NCBI RefSeq assembly: GCF_020536995.1
Contig: NC_068362.1
Coordinates: 98,437,085 to 98,501,084, forward strand
Origin: Dreissena polymorpha
Taxonomy: Eukaryota; Mollusca; Bivalvia; Myida; Dreissenidae
Direction: 5' to 3'
DNA: 64,000 nucleotides
Shown: piece after piece, positions 40,406 through 54,061 of the stretch
Position numbering within the stretch: position 1 is the stretch's first letter
How the letters are laid out: each line of letters begins with the position of its first letter
Program-made: the position numbers and the translations under genes
Notes under the pieces: model-generated
What the model was told of the DNA's origin: nothing
The model's input: only the letters and a program-made list of their open reading frames with translations
Database searches by the model: none

Positions 40406-43180
40406 AAATGTTAGTATTGATGTATTTATATCGTAAATTTACTATTAATCAAGTTACATTTTAAATTCTATTGACATGTTTCGGTTTTGTACCTAAAATA
40501 ATTATTTTAAAAAGTTCAGTGGTAGCTCATTCATGCCCCTAAATTCGTTACTGTTGGCATTATAATAATTTATCAATCAAAAATTTATCACCAGTTTGCA
40601 AATATTTGCCCCTGATGTTGGTATACCCATATAAAGATCCATTTTACCGGAAACTCCTTAACATTTTCTATATAAATACAATTTACCAAACTTGTTTTTT
40701 ACCGAAACCTCTAGTACCCGTCGATACTATACCGTAACCTTAAACATGTTGTAGTAAATGCACTGTAACACTCTCTGTAAGACGCCGTCACATTTTAATT
40801 CATCAAAATTTATCTCGTTACACTTACATGCAGTTAATTTTGAGACAGATCTTGATAAGATTGATTCAATACTCTTTCTTGCTTACGTTTGTTTGCATTT
40901 TATTCTGTATAATGTAGACTTTGAATAATATTCCAATGATTTTATAAGTTGTCTATACAGGTGTGTAAAACTTCCATTTTATCGATAACATAGGAATAAA
41001 TTACACGGCAAGCTATGAAAGAGGAACACAATATCCGTATTTATAAACATTGGCTTACACATACAAAAACTATTCAAAATTACCGTTATTCACCATTTAT
41101 TTTAACAACGTCCCGTATCGTCAACAAACTGTGGAAAGACGCTGTAACCGTTGTAGTTATGACGCCATATCGCGTTGTCGTACAGACGCACCTCATCTGT
41201 ATCTCATGAAGCTGCACATTTTGAGTGGTGACATGTCAAGGTCACCCTTCGAGGTCAAAAGTTAAAAAAATGCAATTCAAGGGAAGTAAATAGCTTTAAA
41301 AGGGAGATAATTCTAAACCTGTCAAATGATAAATTGAAATTTTATTTCAACGCTGAGCAATAGGGGGGCATTGTGTTTCTGACAAACACATATTGTTTGA
41401 TAACCCTATCACAGTGACATACTGTCGATACAAATGTAAACTAATATTTTGATAGTATAACACCGTGTCTTTGAGTATGCATCATTTGTGTATTAAAAAT
41501 GCCTTTAAAGTTGTACTGATGAACTATTAGAACATGTTGCAATATTCTTTTTTTCATTACTTGAAGTTGGCTATTTGACGCCTGAAATTGATATGTTTGA
41601 ACTTAAACACTTTAACATTCTCAGGTAAAACTGATAAATCTAAATAACAACATACAATGGCCCACCGATCTTTTTTCGGGGTAGCTTTCTAGTGAATACT
41701 TGCGATAATTTATGTAGTGGGCATATCGAACGAGAATCGAATTGTTCGAAATTTCTTAATTCAGCAAATGCGAATGTACTGCAATTCTTTCACGTCTTAA
41801 AATAACGGTTGGAGCTTTATGAGGAATAAAATTTGAACAGTTGTTTAATAACGCGTTTAAAATTAATTAATAAACATAGCAATAACTAACACATATTTTT
41901 CTTAATAATAATTGGAATAAAAATTGTGGTTTCTTTTAATAAAACATTAAAGCAATTGGTGCATAGCATAAACGAGGCGCCCTTAAACAGTTAATTGTGT
42001 TTTAAAAGGAAACAATATAAGGAGTCATTGTACGTACAAAAAAATTAGTTAAGCATACTATATAATCACTTTTGTAACTTGACGTAGTTTCTTTTAATCG
42101 TTTACAGTATAATAAACCGGTACATATTAATCAAGTCATGTTAACTTATATGATATAAATAAAAACGATGTGTTGCCGGAAGGTTTCCGTGTGGTTCTAT
42201 CGCGGAAGATAAACTCGTTTGGCTGTAATATATTTATTTATGGTAATAAATATAATTAATATACAACAAAGAGATGTATACTCTTTGAATGTAAAGAATC
42301 GAATCTATATGAATATAGCAAAACACAAATACAAGTAATGCATGATCCGACGGTGATCCTTAAAATACAAACAATACTAACAATACACACTATACAAAAT
42401 ACAATTTAGCAAAAACTAAAACATAGTTACCTGAAATATATTTATTAGTGGTAATAAACATCATTAATATACAACAAAGAGATGTATACTCTTCGAATGT
42501 AAAGAATCGGATGACTTTAGCAATCATACGATTCACGAGATCGACATAAAACATATCAGTGCACGGGAAAAAGGGATGAGTGATCTGAGTATTAAACAAA
42601 TTATAAAGTGCAACTGTAAAGATAAGATGAGCTGAACCTATCTAACCTAGAGCAAAAACGACCTTAACGAATAAATCGAATACTAGTAAACAACTAATCA
42701 ACGAGTACAATAAGTATTAAAATAACTACCGTTATAATCTCATAGACAAGTCGTGGTTAACATTTAAAGTTAACGATATTTAGAAATTGGTACAACAATA
42801 AAACAACACAACACAATATAGGTTTTATTTAATAATGAATACGATCTGTAACAGATGTATGATTTGGCACTTAAGCAAATATTATAAAGCATGCATAGCA
42901 AATAAGAAATACAAATTCATCCATCAATTCATCATTAACAATAACATATGCAGTCCCCAAACTAACAATAGCACATATCATTTCAAATCAGAACTTTTTC
43001 ATAAGCGTTTTTAACATTATTTATTCGATTTTATTTGAAATACGAGAATCTGACTCACAGGATTATTAAGTGTAAAGACACTTGGTTTTTAATGATTGCA
43101 TGCCCCACATTTCAACCTATTGGCTGGTAAAAAAAATAAATGCACAATTGAACTAAATGTTGAAAGCCAGTTAAAGCCAG
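40406..43180. other. AT-rich intergenic DNA, no gene recognised
   Basis: No splice-consistent coding segment was found. A segment with 'tatttattagtggtaataaa...gtatactcttcgaatgtaaa' occurs twice (about 42225-42305 and 42440-42510), a small local duplication. Confidence 0.45.
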
Positions 43181-43189
43181 TTACAACAA

Positions 43190-45010
43190 GAGCACCGCAT
43201 AACGGATGCCACGCTCGGCTGCGAAAGCTTGTCAGAATTTTTTTAGAGGTCACAGTGACCTTGACCCAAAAATGGGTGTGGCGTGTAGAACTCACCAAAG
43301 TGCATCTACATATGAAGTTTCAAAGTTGTAGGTGGAAGCACTTTGATTTTAGAGCTATTTTAAAGTTTTATACAGTGACCTTTGACCTAGTGACCCAAAA
43401 ATGGGTGTGGCGTGTAGAACTCATCAAGATGCATCTACATATGAAGTTTCAAAGTTGTAGGTGGAAGCACTTTGACTTAAGAGCCTATGTTAAAATTTTA
43501 TATTAGAGGTCACAGTGACCTTTGACATAGTGACCCAAAAATGGGTGTGGCGTGTAGAACTCATCATGGTTCAGCTACATATGAAGTTTCAAAATTTTAG
43601 GTGAAAGTACTTTGATTTTAGAGCCTATGTTAAAGTTTTATATTAAAGGTCACAGTGACCTTGACCTTTGACCTAGTGACCCAAAAATGGGTGTGGCATG
43701 TAGAACTCATCAAGGTGCATCTACATATGAAGTTTCAAAGTTTTAGGTGGAAGCACTTTGACTTTAGAGCCTATGTTAAAGTTTTATATAAGAGTACACA
43801 GTGACCTTGACCTTTGACCTAGTGACCCAAAAATGGGTGTGGCGTTTTGAATTCATCAAGGTGCATCTACATATGAAGTTTCAAAGTTGTAATTGGTAGC
43901 ACTTTGATTTTAGAGCCTATGTTAAAGTTTTATATTAGAGGTCACAGTGACCTTGACCTTTGACCAAGTGACCTAAAAATGGTTGCGGCGTGTGGAACTC
44001 ATCGAGGTGCATCTACATCTGTAGTTTCAAAGTTTTAGGTGGAAGCACTTTGATTTTAGAGCCTATGTTAAAATTTTATATTTAAGGTCACAGTGACCTT
44101 GATCTTTGACCTAGTGACCCAAAAATGGGTTAAGCGTGTATAACTAATCAAGGTGCACCTACATACGAAGTTTCAAATTTGTAGGTGGAAGCACTTTGAT
44201 TTAAGAGCCTATGTTAAAGTTTTATATTAGAGGTAACAGTGACCACTGACCTAGTGACCCAAAAATGGGTGTGGCGTGTAGAACTCATCAAGGTACATCT
44301 ACATATAAAGTTTCAAAGTTGAAGGTGGAAGCATTTTGATTTTAGAGCCTATGCTAAAGTTTTATATTTGAGGTCACAGTGACCTTGACCTTTGACCTAG
44401 TGACCCAAAAATGGGTGTGGCGTGTAGAACTCATCAAGGTGCATCTACATATGAAGTTTCAAAGTTTTAGGTGAAAGCACTTTGATTTTAGAGCCTATGT
44501 TAAAGTTTTATATTAAAGGTCACAGTGACCTTTGACATAGTGACCCAAAAATGGGTGTGGCGTGTAGAACTCATCATGGTTCAGCTACATATGAAGTTTC
44601 AAAATTTTAGGTGGAAGTACTTTGATTTTAGAGCCTATGTTAAAGTTTTATATTAAAGGTCACAGTGACCTTGACCTTTGACCTAGTGACCCAAAAATGG
44701 GTGTGGCATGTAGAACTCATCAAGGTGCATCTACATATGAAGTTTCAAAGTTTTAGGTGGAAGCACTTTGATTTTAGAGCCTATGTTAAAGTTTTATATT
44801 AGAGGTCACAGTGACCTTGGCCTTTGACCTAGTGACCAAAAATGGGTGTTGCATGTAGAACTCATCAAGGTGCATCTACATACGATGTTTCAAATTTGTA
44901 GGTGGAAGCACTTTGATTTTAGAGCCTTTGTTAAAGTTCTATATTAGGGGTCACAGTGACCGTTGACCTAGTGACCCAAAAATGGGTGTGGCATGTAGAA
45001 CCCATCAAGG
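43190..45010. repeat. Satellite S4: about 13 tandem units of 139-147 bp with perfect EREs
   Basis: Unit: 'aggtcacagtgaccttgacc', 'tttgacctagtgacccaaaa', 'atgggtgtggcgtgtagaac', 'tcatcaaggtgcatctacat', then 'atgaagtttcaaagttgtag' and 'gtggaagcactttgatttta'. The word AGGTCACAGTGACCT is perfect in nine units by my count. Frames through the array are by-products. Confidence 0.92.
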
Positions 45011-45011
45011 T

Positions 45012-45237
45012 GCTATGTATGGAGACCTATGTTCTCGGGACTAGGTATGAAGACCTATGTCTCGGAGCTATTTATGGAGACCTATGTCTCGGGACTATGT
45101 ATGGGTACCTTATCCTCGAAACTATGTATGGAGACCTATATCTCGAGACTATGTATGGAGACCTATGTATCGAGACTTTGTATAGAGACCTATATCTCGG
45201 AATTATGTATGGAGACCTATGTCTCGGAACACATCGT
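45012..45237. repeat. 27-bp minisatellite at the edge of S4
   Basis: About eight units of 'tatgtatggagacctatgtc' plus 'tcgggac', with period-preserving variants. It starts inside the last S4 unit without a spacer. Confidence 0.9.
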
Positions 45238-45458
45238 AATGACTCAGAGTATGTGTGACTCGATACCCTAGGTATGGAGCCTTATAGTGTGTGTATGAAG
45301 GTATGTTACTTATATATCAACTTTTAGTGACCCGGGCTGCTAAGAGGTAGGTATCTAACTTCAAGGCTCTCAGAACGTTTGAAGAGGATAGCCAGGCTTT
45401 ATGTGCCTAAAGTCCCTAATGTATGTTAATCATATTATTTAATAATCTATTTTTGCGA

Positions 45459-45976
45459 TGTTAACTCGACGAAGTCGGGAGCATAACTGACTGTTTAGTA
45501 TATCAGAGTTTATTTACAGGTCCTACTGGCCTCTTCACGAGGTATTTGTAGCCCGACCTGTACTGACTGTTTAGAGAGAAAACGTGCGCTTTTATACTGT
45601 CTTTTCATGCGGCGTTACATATCCATAGTGATACAGTTGAGATCTACGTTATAGTGGTTTGACTTAATTATATAGCATCATAAGAGGTTCTGGTCAACGC
45701 GATAAACATTTATTCAACGAATGGATTTAAACATAATACACAACGATACATTTCTAGGCATATTTTCAACAATGAATAAAACCGCGGCACTGCTTACCGG
45801 TAAATCAATGGACGCTTGTAATATATTAACTAAAAGGAACAATATACACAAAGAAAAATGAACGTAAGTAAAAACGGCGGTAGGTTAAAATCACCACAGT
45901 ATTACCAATATAGCAGGCAAGAGAACAGGCAGCAGAATTAATGTTTGCATGGAATGTTCAAATATCACCCCTTACA
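45459..45976 (-). mobile_element. Probable solo LTR (fossil), about 518 bp
   Basis: On the minus strand it starts TGTAAGGGGTGATATTTG and ends GAGTTAACA. It has a TATAAAAG word and AATAAA words in the order expected of an LTR. No internal retroelement genes flank it and no clear target duplication is seen, so it looks old. The family is not determined; the length would suit a Gypsy-type element. Confidence 0.4.
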
Positions 45977-47824
45977 CTTTCATGAACCAATTTAATTTAG
46001 TAAAGTCTGCATAGCAATTTTTGACAATTACTCTGGCTTTTGAGCAAGTTTCTTTTAGCAGTCTGTTCATTTGTATAAAGTGCAATATTTCCAAGCAAAT
46101 ACATTAACATAATTGTGTAATTGTCAAATCCAATAATACGAACACATTTAACATAAGCCCACTGTCACGTGTATGTTCTTAAAAATGCATTGCAAAACTA
46201 TTCATAGAAGTAAGTACGTTATCAGTAGCCGTAGACAAACCATAGTCACCCGCATTCGATAACTTAATACACACTATAGTGTAACGCATACGCGTGATAC
46301 CACTTAGGCAAAGTTGGAAGAGTAGCTATATTTACTAGATACTAGTATGTCCTGCTAACCTTAAGTAATGTTGTATTCCCAAGTGCGTTAGGTAATTATC
46401 ACCATTGAGTCAGTCGTGCACAGAAAATCAATACTATCGTAAACATATTATCAATGTCCCACCGTATCATTTATGTTGAACCCTTCAACAACAGACGAGT
46501 TTTTAGCGTATATCGTTCAACCAGTGTGCTTAAGTTTGCTATCGCGGATCAAGTGCCGTCAATTTAAAAGTCTAATTTACCTGAAGTAATGATGATTCTT
46601 TCCGGCTCGATTTGAGGCATATTATCTGAACACCGCTATTTGAAATCTTGCTTACTTTAGGTAATAAAATATATCATATCACAAGTGTGAGCATGCATCT
46701 GTACCCAGACATAAGTATATTTTTCAACACATTATCGTAGAAAAACATTGTTATATTCTAACATGATCTGCATCTTCTCATTATTTTAAAACATTGATTA
46801 GAACTTTATCAATTGTTACTACTCATTCTTCGTAATGTATATTGTTGCTCAGGTCCGTTTACTACAACCAATAACTCATTACTTTCATTCATAAACAAGT
46901 TTGGATGAATGTATTGTGCTGTAATTTTGTTTGAACTTAGTTTAGATGTAGACGTTGATTGGGATTGCATTTGGGGCCAGTTGGGTCAGTTCTTTGTAAC
47001 TTAAATCGAAAACAATATAAAAAATCCACTCCGTATGTCCGTCCGGAGCAATATTTCTGAAATGAACTGCTTAATCAATATCATTGACACTTGGTATATG
47101 TATATTATTTATTAAATGGATAAGAGGATGAAGTCGCAATACATGTGCAAAAGATGGAGTCATGGGCCTTTTGAACTTGATAATAAGCATACTTTTGGCA
47201 TTGGAACTACCATTTTTGAGTTGTTGGGGTTGATTTCATTGAAACTGTGTATGATTATATATATGAAAATTAAAGAATGATGCACGTCCGCTTGCGACGA
47301 AAACTATTTTCAAATAATGGAATTATTGTCCTTGTGACTTGAAAATATCCCTTTATATATGAGTTGTTCTATTATGAGCTGTATCTCCAATAACAATTGA
47401 GCCGTATTCATCAAACTTACCGCAGTTTTTATCACATATCCGGGACTTAGTCATACGAAGGGCCCATAAATCTAGGTCAATGTCACACATTGAGGTCAAA
47501 GATTACAACTTCGATTACTTACTTTGCCCAAACTTTACTTTAATACTTATTTTGTAATAAGTATCTTCTTATATATTTGTATTTAAATTTCGTTTAAAAC
47601 TTTTTACCAGCCGGTTAACTTTTTATACTTTGTTGAATACACCTACCCCTTGACTCGGTTGGGCGTTTTCAATGGATTTACCCTATTGCATGTTAGCGCT
47701 AACTTTTTTTTAGATGCGGTAAAACAGCAACCCTCTAACAATATAATGTGTTATGTAAATATCATGTGAAGCCGAAGATCGAATGCCTGTCTCTGACATC
47801 GATCGAAAATATATAGGTTTTAGC
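45977..47824. other. No gene recognised
   Basis: AT-rich, low-information DNA with no supportable coding, RNA or repeat feature. Confidence 0.45.
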
Positions 47825-47885
47825 CCTACTGGCCAAAGGCCAGAAGAGCTTATGGGATGGCGTGGTTTCCGTCCGTCCGTGCGGT
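47825..47885. mobile_element. Fragment related to the element at 14541-15262
   Basis: 'ctactggccaaaggccagaa' followed by 'gagcttatgggatggcgtgg' and a 'ccgtccgtccgtgcg' run, as at the left end of 14541. Confidence 0.6.
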
Positions 47886-50040
47886 TTTACATCGCCTCAT
47901 TTGAGCGTTCGGATAGTTTATTCAGCCAGTTTCTTTTTTTTATTTAAAAAATAAAGATAATCGCATGTGATTATGCTTTAATAAATATTTGAATATAAGG
48001 CTTTTCTTATTGAACAAATGTACCGATTGCCTAGCCTCGTGGTTTCTACGGCACTATAAATTTCACATTTGTACTGAACATATATAAAGTATTATCTACA
48101 TAACAATGTTTTTGTTATTTATCTCTAGTACGTATTTGAGTTTCGCTATTTTTTTGCATGAAACCCTCCCCAACAGCAGTAGCTTTATCTACTTATAAAA
48201 CAATAAAGCTTCTAAGAATGTGTTTGACACTAAGAGGTTGACATATTTATGTATGTTATCTATATTAATCATTCGTTTATACACTTGATCGAGCAAGTAT
48301 TTCATGGAAGTAGTTCAAAAGAAATAAGTGGTCAATAGGTTTCTAAAAATTTTATTTATAAAATATTATTGGAAAGCAATCTCTAAAACATGGCCGAGTT
48401 GTGTAGTCGCTTATCGTTTAAGTTGCATCAAGACAGCCTGTTATTATAATTGGCGGAGCAGATTAATGTTTAAATACAAGCAATGATTTTTTTTTCACAT
48501 TTTATTACATGTAGCTATTATCCAATATAGAACCAATATTAACCAACCGTTTGCAATAAAGTCATGATAAAGATAAAATAGATGTATTTATAATAAACCA
48601 TTAGAAAACACAGAGTGGTACTTCAAACGCACAACTTTATAAATCTGGTTCATCATCAATATTTCTACGCCTCCCCCTTGTTTTGCAGTCGCTACCCGTA
48701 GCCATGCTTTTAAATGCAGTTACATTAATAACACTTGGTATTAAAAATTGATCAACTAGGGATTTATTCTAAAAAAATCCCGTATGTTTGATCCTTAGGC
48801 TATATTACTTATTTTATTAATATAATTTTTAGTTCATTGTCATTTAATGAACAGAAACGTGAAAAAGTATTCACACGAATCGCATTTATTGCTCTCTTTC
48901 TTAACAAAAACAAATCAATCTTATAATTAATATACATAATGTAATATACATGCTAGACTGTCAGTACTTTGATAAAGGATCCGGTTTAGTTTAGAAATGG
49001 GAGATTTGTCCTATATCAGAGAATAAAATGTTACACATTTCTGTTGGCTCTATATTTTTAAATTGCCCCATACCACTAATTCAAATTGCTTATTTCCATA
49101 CATTTTAACCGTTCGGACGACATTTCATTATCAGAAAGCGAGGCGGTTGATTTGAATAAACCTAAAATTATTATTTTCATAACTGGCTGATTCAGAGCAA
49201 ATATAGAGAAAAAAATACGATTTCGTTCAGACACGGCCAAATGTCATGCTGCCATCTACTGCCATTAGCATATTGAAGTTAAAAAAACTGTCGATGTCGT
49301 AAACTATGAAACATAAATCAAATTAAATACAAAATAGCTCATTTTACGAATTTTACGAAATTTAGATGTGGTAACTCCGATAATACTCTTAGCATTTTGT
49401 CGTGGCCTTAAATATTTATGTTTCACGTAATCCCGTTAAATTGAACTTTTCTAAAGAATCACTCGTCACAAACACATTTAAACTGTGTTAATGCTACCAC
49501 AAGTGACTTTCAGCCATCACAAATTTGCATTATGAAACTTCTTTTATAATTTGCATTTTTTAAGGTGTAAGCATTCTTTTATAATGTTCGGGCAACTCTT
49601 TTGAATTGCTTGTCATATTGTTAACAAGTTACCTACCTACCTACCTAGTCCTTGTTGTGCACGTAGGGCAAGTTAGTACGATAATAAATATATAGTCTTT
49701 CGCATTACTAAAATAAATCTTATATAATTATCTCGTAGTAATTGTGTCCTTAGATCTACCAATGTCATGTTTCATGAAGCATTTGAAATATTCATGAAAC
49801 TATTTAGTTCAACCTGGGTCCGGTCGGCCTTGTGAATATTGAGAAATTCCCGACATCACTTAATCAGAAACTTATACAAACACAGTTTGTAAAAGACTTG
49901 CCTAAATGCATGCTAATTCATATTTGAATTATTTTTTAATCTGCCATTTGATAACCTTGCCATTGCATGTTGTTCAATCTAAAACGTTTAACATATTTTC
50001 ATGAAATCAAAAAAATGTGATAACATAAGTCGCGTAATGT
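47886..50040. other. No gene recognised
   Basis: AT-rich intergenic DNA. A short (TACC)n run lies at about 49629-49648. Nothing else is supported. Confidence 0.45.
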
Positions 50041-50240
50041 TATAACAAATTGCTATCCGTATTACTGAATTGTTGTAACAAATTGTTATCCGTATTACTG
50101 AATTGTTGTAACAAATTGTTATCCGTTTTACTGAATTGTTGTAACAAATTGTTATCCGTATTACTGAATTGTTATAACAAATTGTTATCCGTATTACTGA
50201 ATTGTTGTAACAAATTGTTATCCGTATTACTGAATTGTTG
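50041..50240. repeat. 33-bp minisatellite, six units
   Basis: Unit 'taacaaattgttatccgtat' plus 'tactgaattgttg', with a few substitutions. Because 33 is a multiple of three, both strands stay open with an 11-residue period; neither frame has the look of a gene. Confidence 0.92.
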
Positions 50241-50704
50241 CATCTCGATAGCAAGAATACACTGTCTGCATAAAATTACTACCAATACGTACAGTTTATT
50301 ATTTAGAATAAAATTTAAAATAATTATGATTTTGTGGCTATATCTTTGTCCGGACTTATACGTTTATATGTTTGTTTTCTTGAATTATTTTTGGTATTAC
50401 GAAAATATGGGGCCTGTTTGTTTTCGGGACAAAATTCAATGTCTGAAATTATGTCATATGTATTTTGTGTAAGATAAGTTTTCTTACGGACCTTTTAGAA
50501 TGTATGGTCCGAGATGTATTTTCAGAGGCGAACAAACCTTATGGTGTTTGAAAATCACGTAACTTATCACTCGGCCACCCTTGAATATTAAGGGACAAGC
50601 TAAAATATCGATTTCCACGCAGACTGTGTTTTAAAAATTCATGCCTTGTTTGAAGCTGATTATTATAATTGGTAAGTTGTTAATATTCCAACTTGACCTA
50701 TAAA

Positions 50705-50904
50705 AAAGGTCTTGGCAAACAGCGTAGACCCTGATGAGACGCTTCATGATGCGGCGTCTCGTCAGGGTCTGCGCTGTTTGCCTTAAGGAATTTCAGTAAG
50801 AAATATTCTAAATATAGAAATAAATATACTAGACATCCCTAATGTTGGAAATAAATTGATCCAATTTAGAAGGATGGGAGAGTCCACTAGGCATAAATGG
50901 GTTA
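50705..50904. mobile_element. MITE family M1 copy, left end shortened
   Basis: The same orientation as the copy at 18304; hairpin 'ctgatgagacgcttcatgat' and right end 'taggcataaatgggtta'. Confidence 0.8.
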
Positions 50905-51919
50905 AAATGCCTTCGATTGTAAGGCTCAAGATGGCGCTGTAAGGCCATATGTGGACATATGTGCCTCGTATAAGGTGTCGTCAATTACATATAAGAACGG
51001 TTCAATTAAGCTCACGGAAAGCTGTGTAAGTTTAATTGTTCTCAAATTAAACAATTAGTGAGTCTATTATTATGGAAGCTTCTGTAACATATGCACACTA
51101 TCCTGTTGTAGAACATTGTTAGTTGCGATGAACAATTGTTACCAGTAACATTACGGAAATACGTGTCAAATACATTCTCGTCGCCTACGATGAACACGGA
51201 ATCAAAAGCCCTTAAATTGTACGAGTTGAACTTATTGCTGTATAACTTACGTAAAACAGATGTCAAAAGCAGATCTTTTTATCAGTGTGAGACCCTTTGA
51301 TCCAGTGTTTTGCATGACGCACATTTTCTATATTAAGTGAATGCGGAGTTGCAACAAAGTTCAGATATCCGTTTCATAACAATTACATTATTGTTAATAT
51401 AGGCATATTACAAAGACATATTGACGGTATTTCTTACAAAGATATGTGCATGTCAAATAAAGTTTTGAATACTCGCCTCCTTTTTGATTAGAAGCCTTAT
51501 AACACAACTACAAATGTTCTTTAATACTTCAATAAGTATTTTAAACAACGTCACTAGTAAGCACTTAATTTAGAATTCATTTAATACGGTTTTACTGCCA
51601 CCACTACTACGACTACTTATTTTTTTCCGCGTTCGGACATTATTTACTAATATAAAATAACATGTTTACTGAGCGTTTTTGATAAGAGACGTTATTATAA
51701 AACAACAATTCACCAATTACTTAAGAAAAGATAATGCTTGTTTTAACAATAATATTTTTTATGATAATGTAAAAGCCGTCCATATGCTCCTTTAAATAAA
51801 ACTAGTATCATGTTTTCGGCACATAATTGAGAATCGTATATATGAAGAATATTTCCAATTTGTTTAATGAAGAATGTTATAGGCATCCACAAAATGAACT
51901 CACCCTTTTGTGAAGCTTA
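50905..51919. other. No gene recognised
   Basis: AT-rich DNA; nothing supported. Confidence 0.4.
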
Positions 51920-52152
51920 AATGACCCGCGTTCTGAGAAAAGGCTAAATGCATGTGCGTAAAGTGTTTCCCAGATTAGCCTATGCAGTCCGCACAGGCTA
52001 ATCAGGGACGACACTTTCCGTCTTAACTGGATTTTCGTGTAGAAGAGACTTCCTGTAAAAGAAAAATACCATAAAAGCGGAAAGTGTCGTCCCTGATTGG
52101 AACAACACTTTATGCACATGCATAAAGCCCCATTTCCCAGAGCGAGGTTCAT
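51920..52152. mobile_element. MITE family M2 copy
   Basis: From 'atgacccgcgttctgagaaa' to 'ccatttcccagagcgagg', with paired 'cagggacgacactttccg' and 'cggaaagtgtcgtccctg'. Confidence 0.8.
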
Positions 52153-53680
52153 TTGTACGTTAATGAGGCCCATCTGCACCGAGATCTGCATTATCTGATT
52201 ACCCGCAGTATGTCCCAGCGCTTCTACATTAAAACTTTCATAGGATCACACAAGTTTTTCATTAATTTGTATAAAAATTGTATTGCTATTCCATTGTTTT
52301 ACATAAATACATCCATTTTTGGCGATGTCATGTGCTCAGGGGGAGGGGGGATGAGCGGATAACCATGAGGAAACCTCTCTTTTCACCTGTTCGGTGTTTT
52401 GACACTCAACCAAACTCGTATAAACTAGAGACTCGTCTCAACTAGAGTAGCGCTTGAACCCGGTTCTTCGCCGCGATGAGAAGTGCGTGTACCAACCGGC
52501 GGAATGCACATAGACAGCATTAACTAGAGAACATGGCCCAATTAGATCACTATGGCCACGAGCCTATTAAGCCCGCTACACGTCTTCTTAGCACTGGGTT
52601 CAATGAATAGAAACAAACAAAATTGATAAATTGTGCGTGTTTGTTAATCGATATATAAAACCCGTATATGAAATTTTATGTTATATACTATGTGTCTTAT
52701 ACATTATAAATCTATGTACACGTGTTTAATTCAAATATATATGACAGTGGAGTATTTTAAAAACCGATTGACTCTCAACCTGCCAACAACTTTAGCAATC
52801 TCTTTACTTTTGCTATGTAAGGTGTACTCAGGCATATATGTGCGTAAGAGACACTAAAAATTGTTTATTAAACATGGTTATTAAATTAATACGTATTTCC
52901 CGCTAAATGAACTCAAAATGTCTTTTGCATACATCGTGTTGCAGACTGGATCGCACTGCTTCACTTGACAAGAAACACAAATACATATAACACATCACCC
53001 ATTTATGAACGGTCAGTGCCCGTTTACACTGAGAACGCTTTTATCTGCATTTCACCAGCAACTGTCACCCATCTAAAACAGGCGTTATTTTGTTCAGTGT
53101 TGGCGCGGTTAAACGATACAATTATCTAAATGAGATACTTCAAGTATGAAGGGCCGGAAGTGTAAAAGTAACCGTAAATTAAATCGTCAGCAGCCACTTA
53201 TAAAAATAATCACCGTTCAGATGTTCAAACAAAATGTGTACGCACGAACGGACGCATGAGCGAGGGAACTGCCCATGATCACTGGCGTTCGGCTAGAGGA
53301 GCTTAAACGATGCGCGTATGACGTCATATGCACACCATCATGTGTAAATATTGTGTTTAGTCCCATACATGTTTCACTAGATGGGATAATAGATATACAT
53401 TCCTTGCCTCATGTATGCCTGTCTGTCCGCCTGTGAAACAGTGATATTGAGATGTTGCACGTTACAATTAAACAATGCCTATGATGTTCAGTTGCAGGTC
53501 AGAGTTATCGATGTTGCTCGGTTACCTCTAACCATGACTCAGAACAAAATTAAAGATATACATCGTTCCATGAAAGCTAAGTGTAAACCAAGTGCTGACG
53601 GAAGTTGTCTATGTACTCATGGCCGCAATATCCGTCCCTCACCTCCCTCTCTTGATTCCCAATGGTAATCGTGACCACAT
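52153..53680. other. No gene recognised
   Basis: Includes a poly-G patch near 52341-52350 and an 85-codon frame at 53411-53668 without a recognisable domain. No splice or codon support for a gene. Confidence 0.4.
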
Positions 53681-53932
53681 GAGACTCGGTCTGGGAAAAC
53701 TGGGCTTAATGCATGTGCGTAAATCGTCAAAAGATTAGCCTGTGACGCCCAAACGGGCTAATAAGGGACGACACTAACCTAACCCTAGACTGGAATTTAG
53801 TTTAGAAGAGACTTCCTTCAAACGAAAATGTCCATAAAGCGGAAAGTTTCATCCCTGTGCGGACTGCACAGGCTTATCTGGGATGACACTTAACGCACAT
53901 GCATTAAACACTGTTTTCCCAGAATGCGGAGC
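53681..53932. mobile_element. MITE family M2 copy
   Basis: Starts 'gagactcggtctgggaaaac' and ends 'ctgttttcccagaatgcgga'. A short 'cctaaccctagac' insertion lies within. Confidence 0.75.
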
Positions 53933-54061
53933 AAATAAAAGCAAATAAAAAGTTACAAAAAAACGGTGCGTTTTGACCAATACATTCGTAGAAATAATTA
54001 CTTGAGAAAAACGTACATGTATATATAAGGCTATTCATGGTTCTTTAATCGTTACATATCT

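Noticed and set aside
43096-43506. A 136-codon gene
   Set aside because: It is the translation of S4 satellite units; the repeated 'QKWVWRVEL' peptide follows the array.
44956-45271. Repeat proteins rich in 'METYVS'
   Set aside because: By-product of the 27-bp minisatellite, whose period is a multiple of three.
45459-45976. A complete LTR retroelement
   Set aside because: Only one LTR-like segment is present and no internal genes are nearby; at most a solo LTR fossil.
49629-49648. Telomere-like repeat (TACC)n
   Set aside because: Only about five tetranucleotides, not the TTAGGG motif of molluscs.
53411-53668. An 85-codon plus-strand gene
   Set aside because: No recognisable domain, no splice support and no codon bias; chance open frame.
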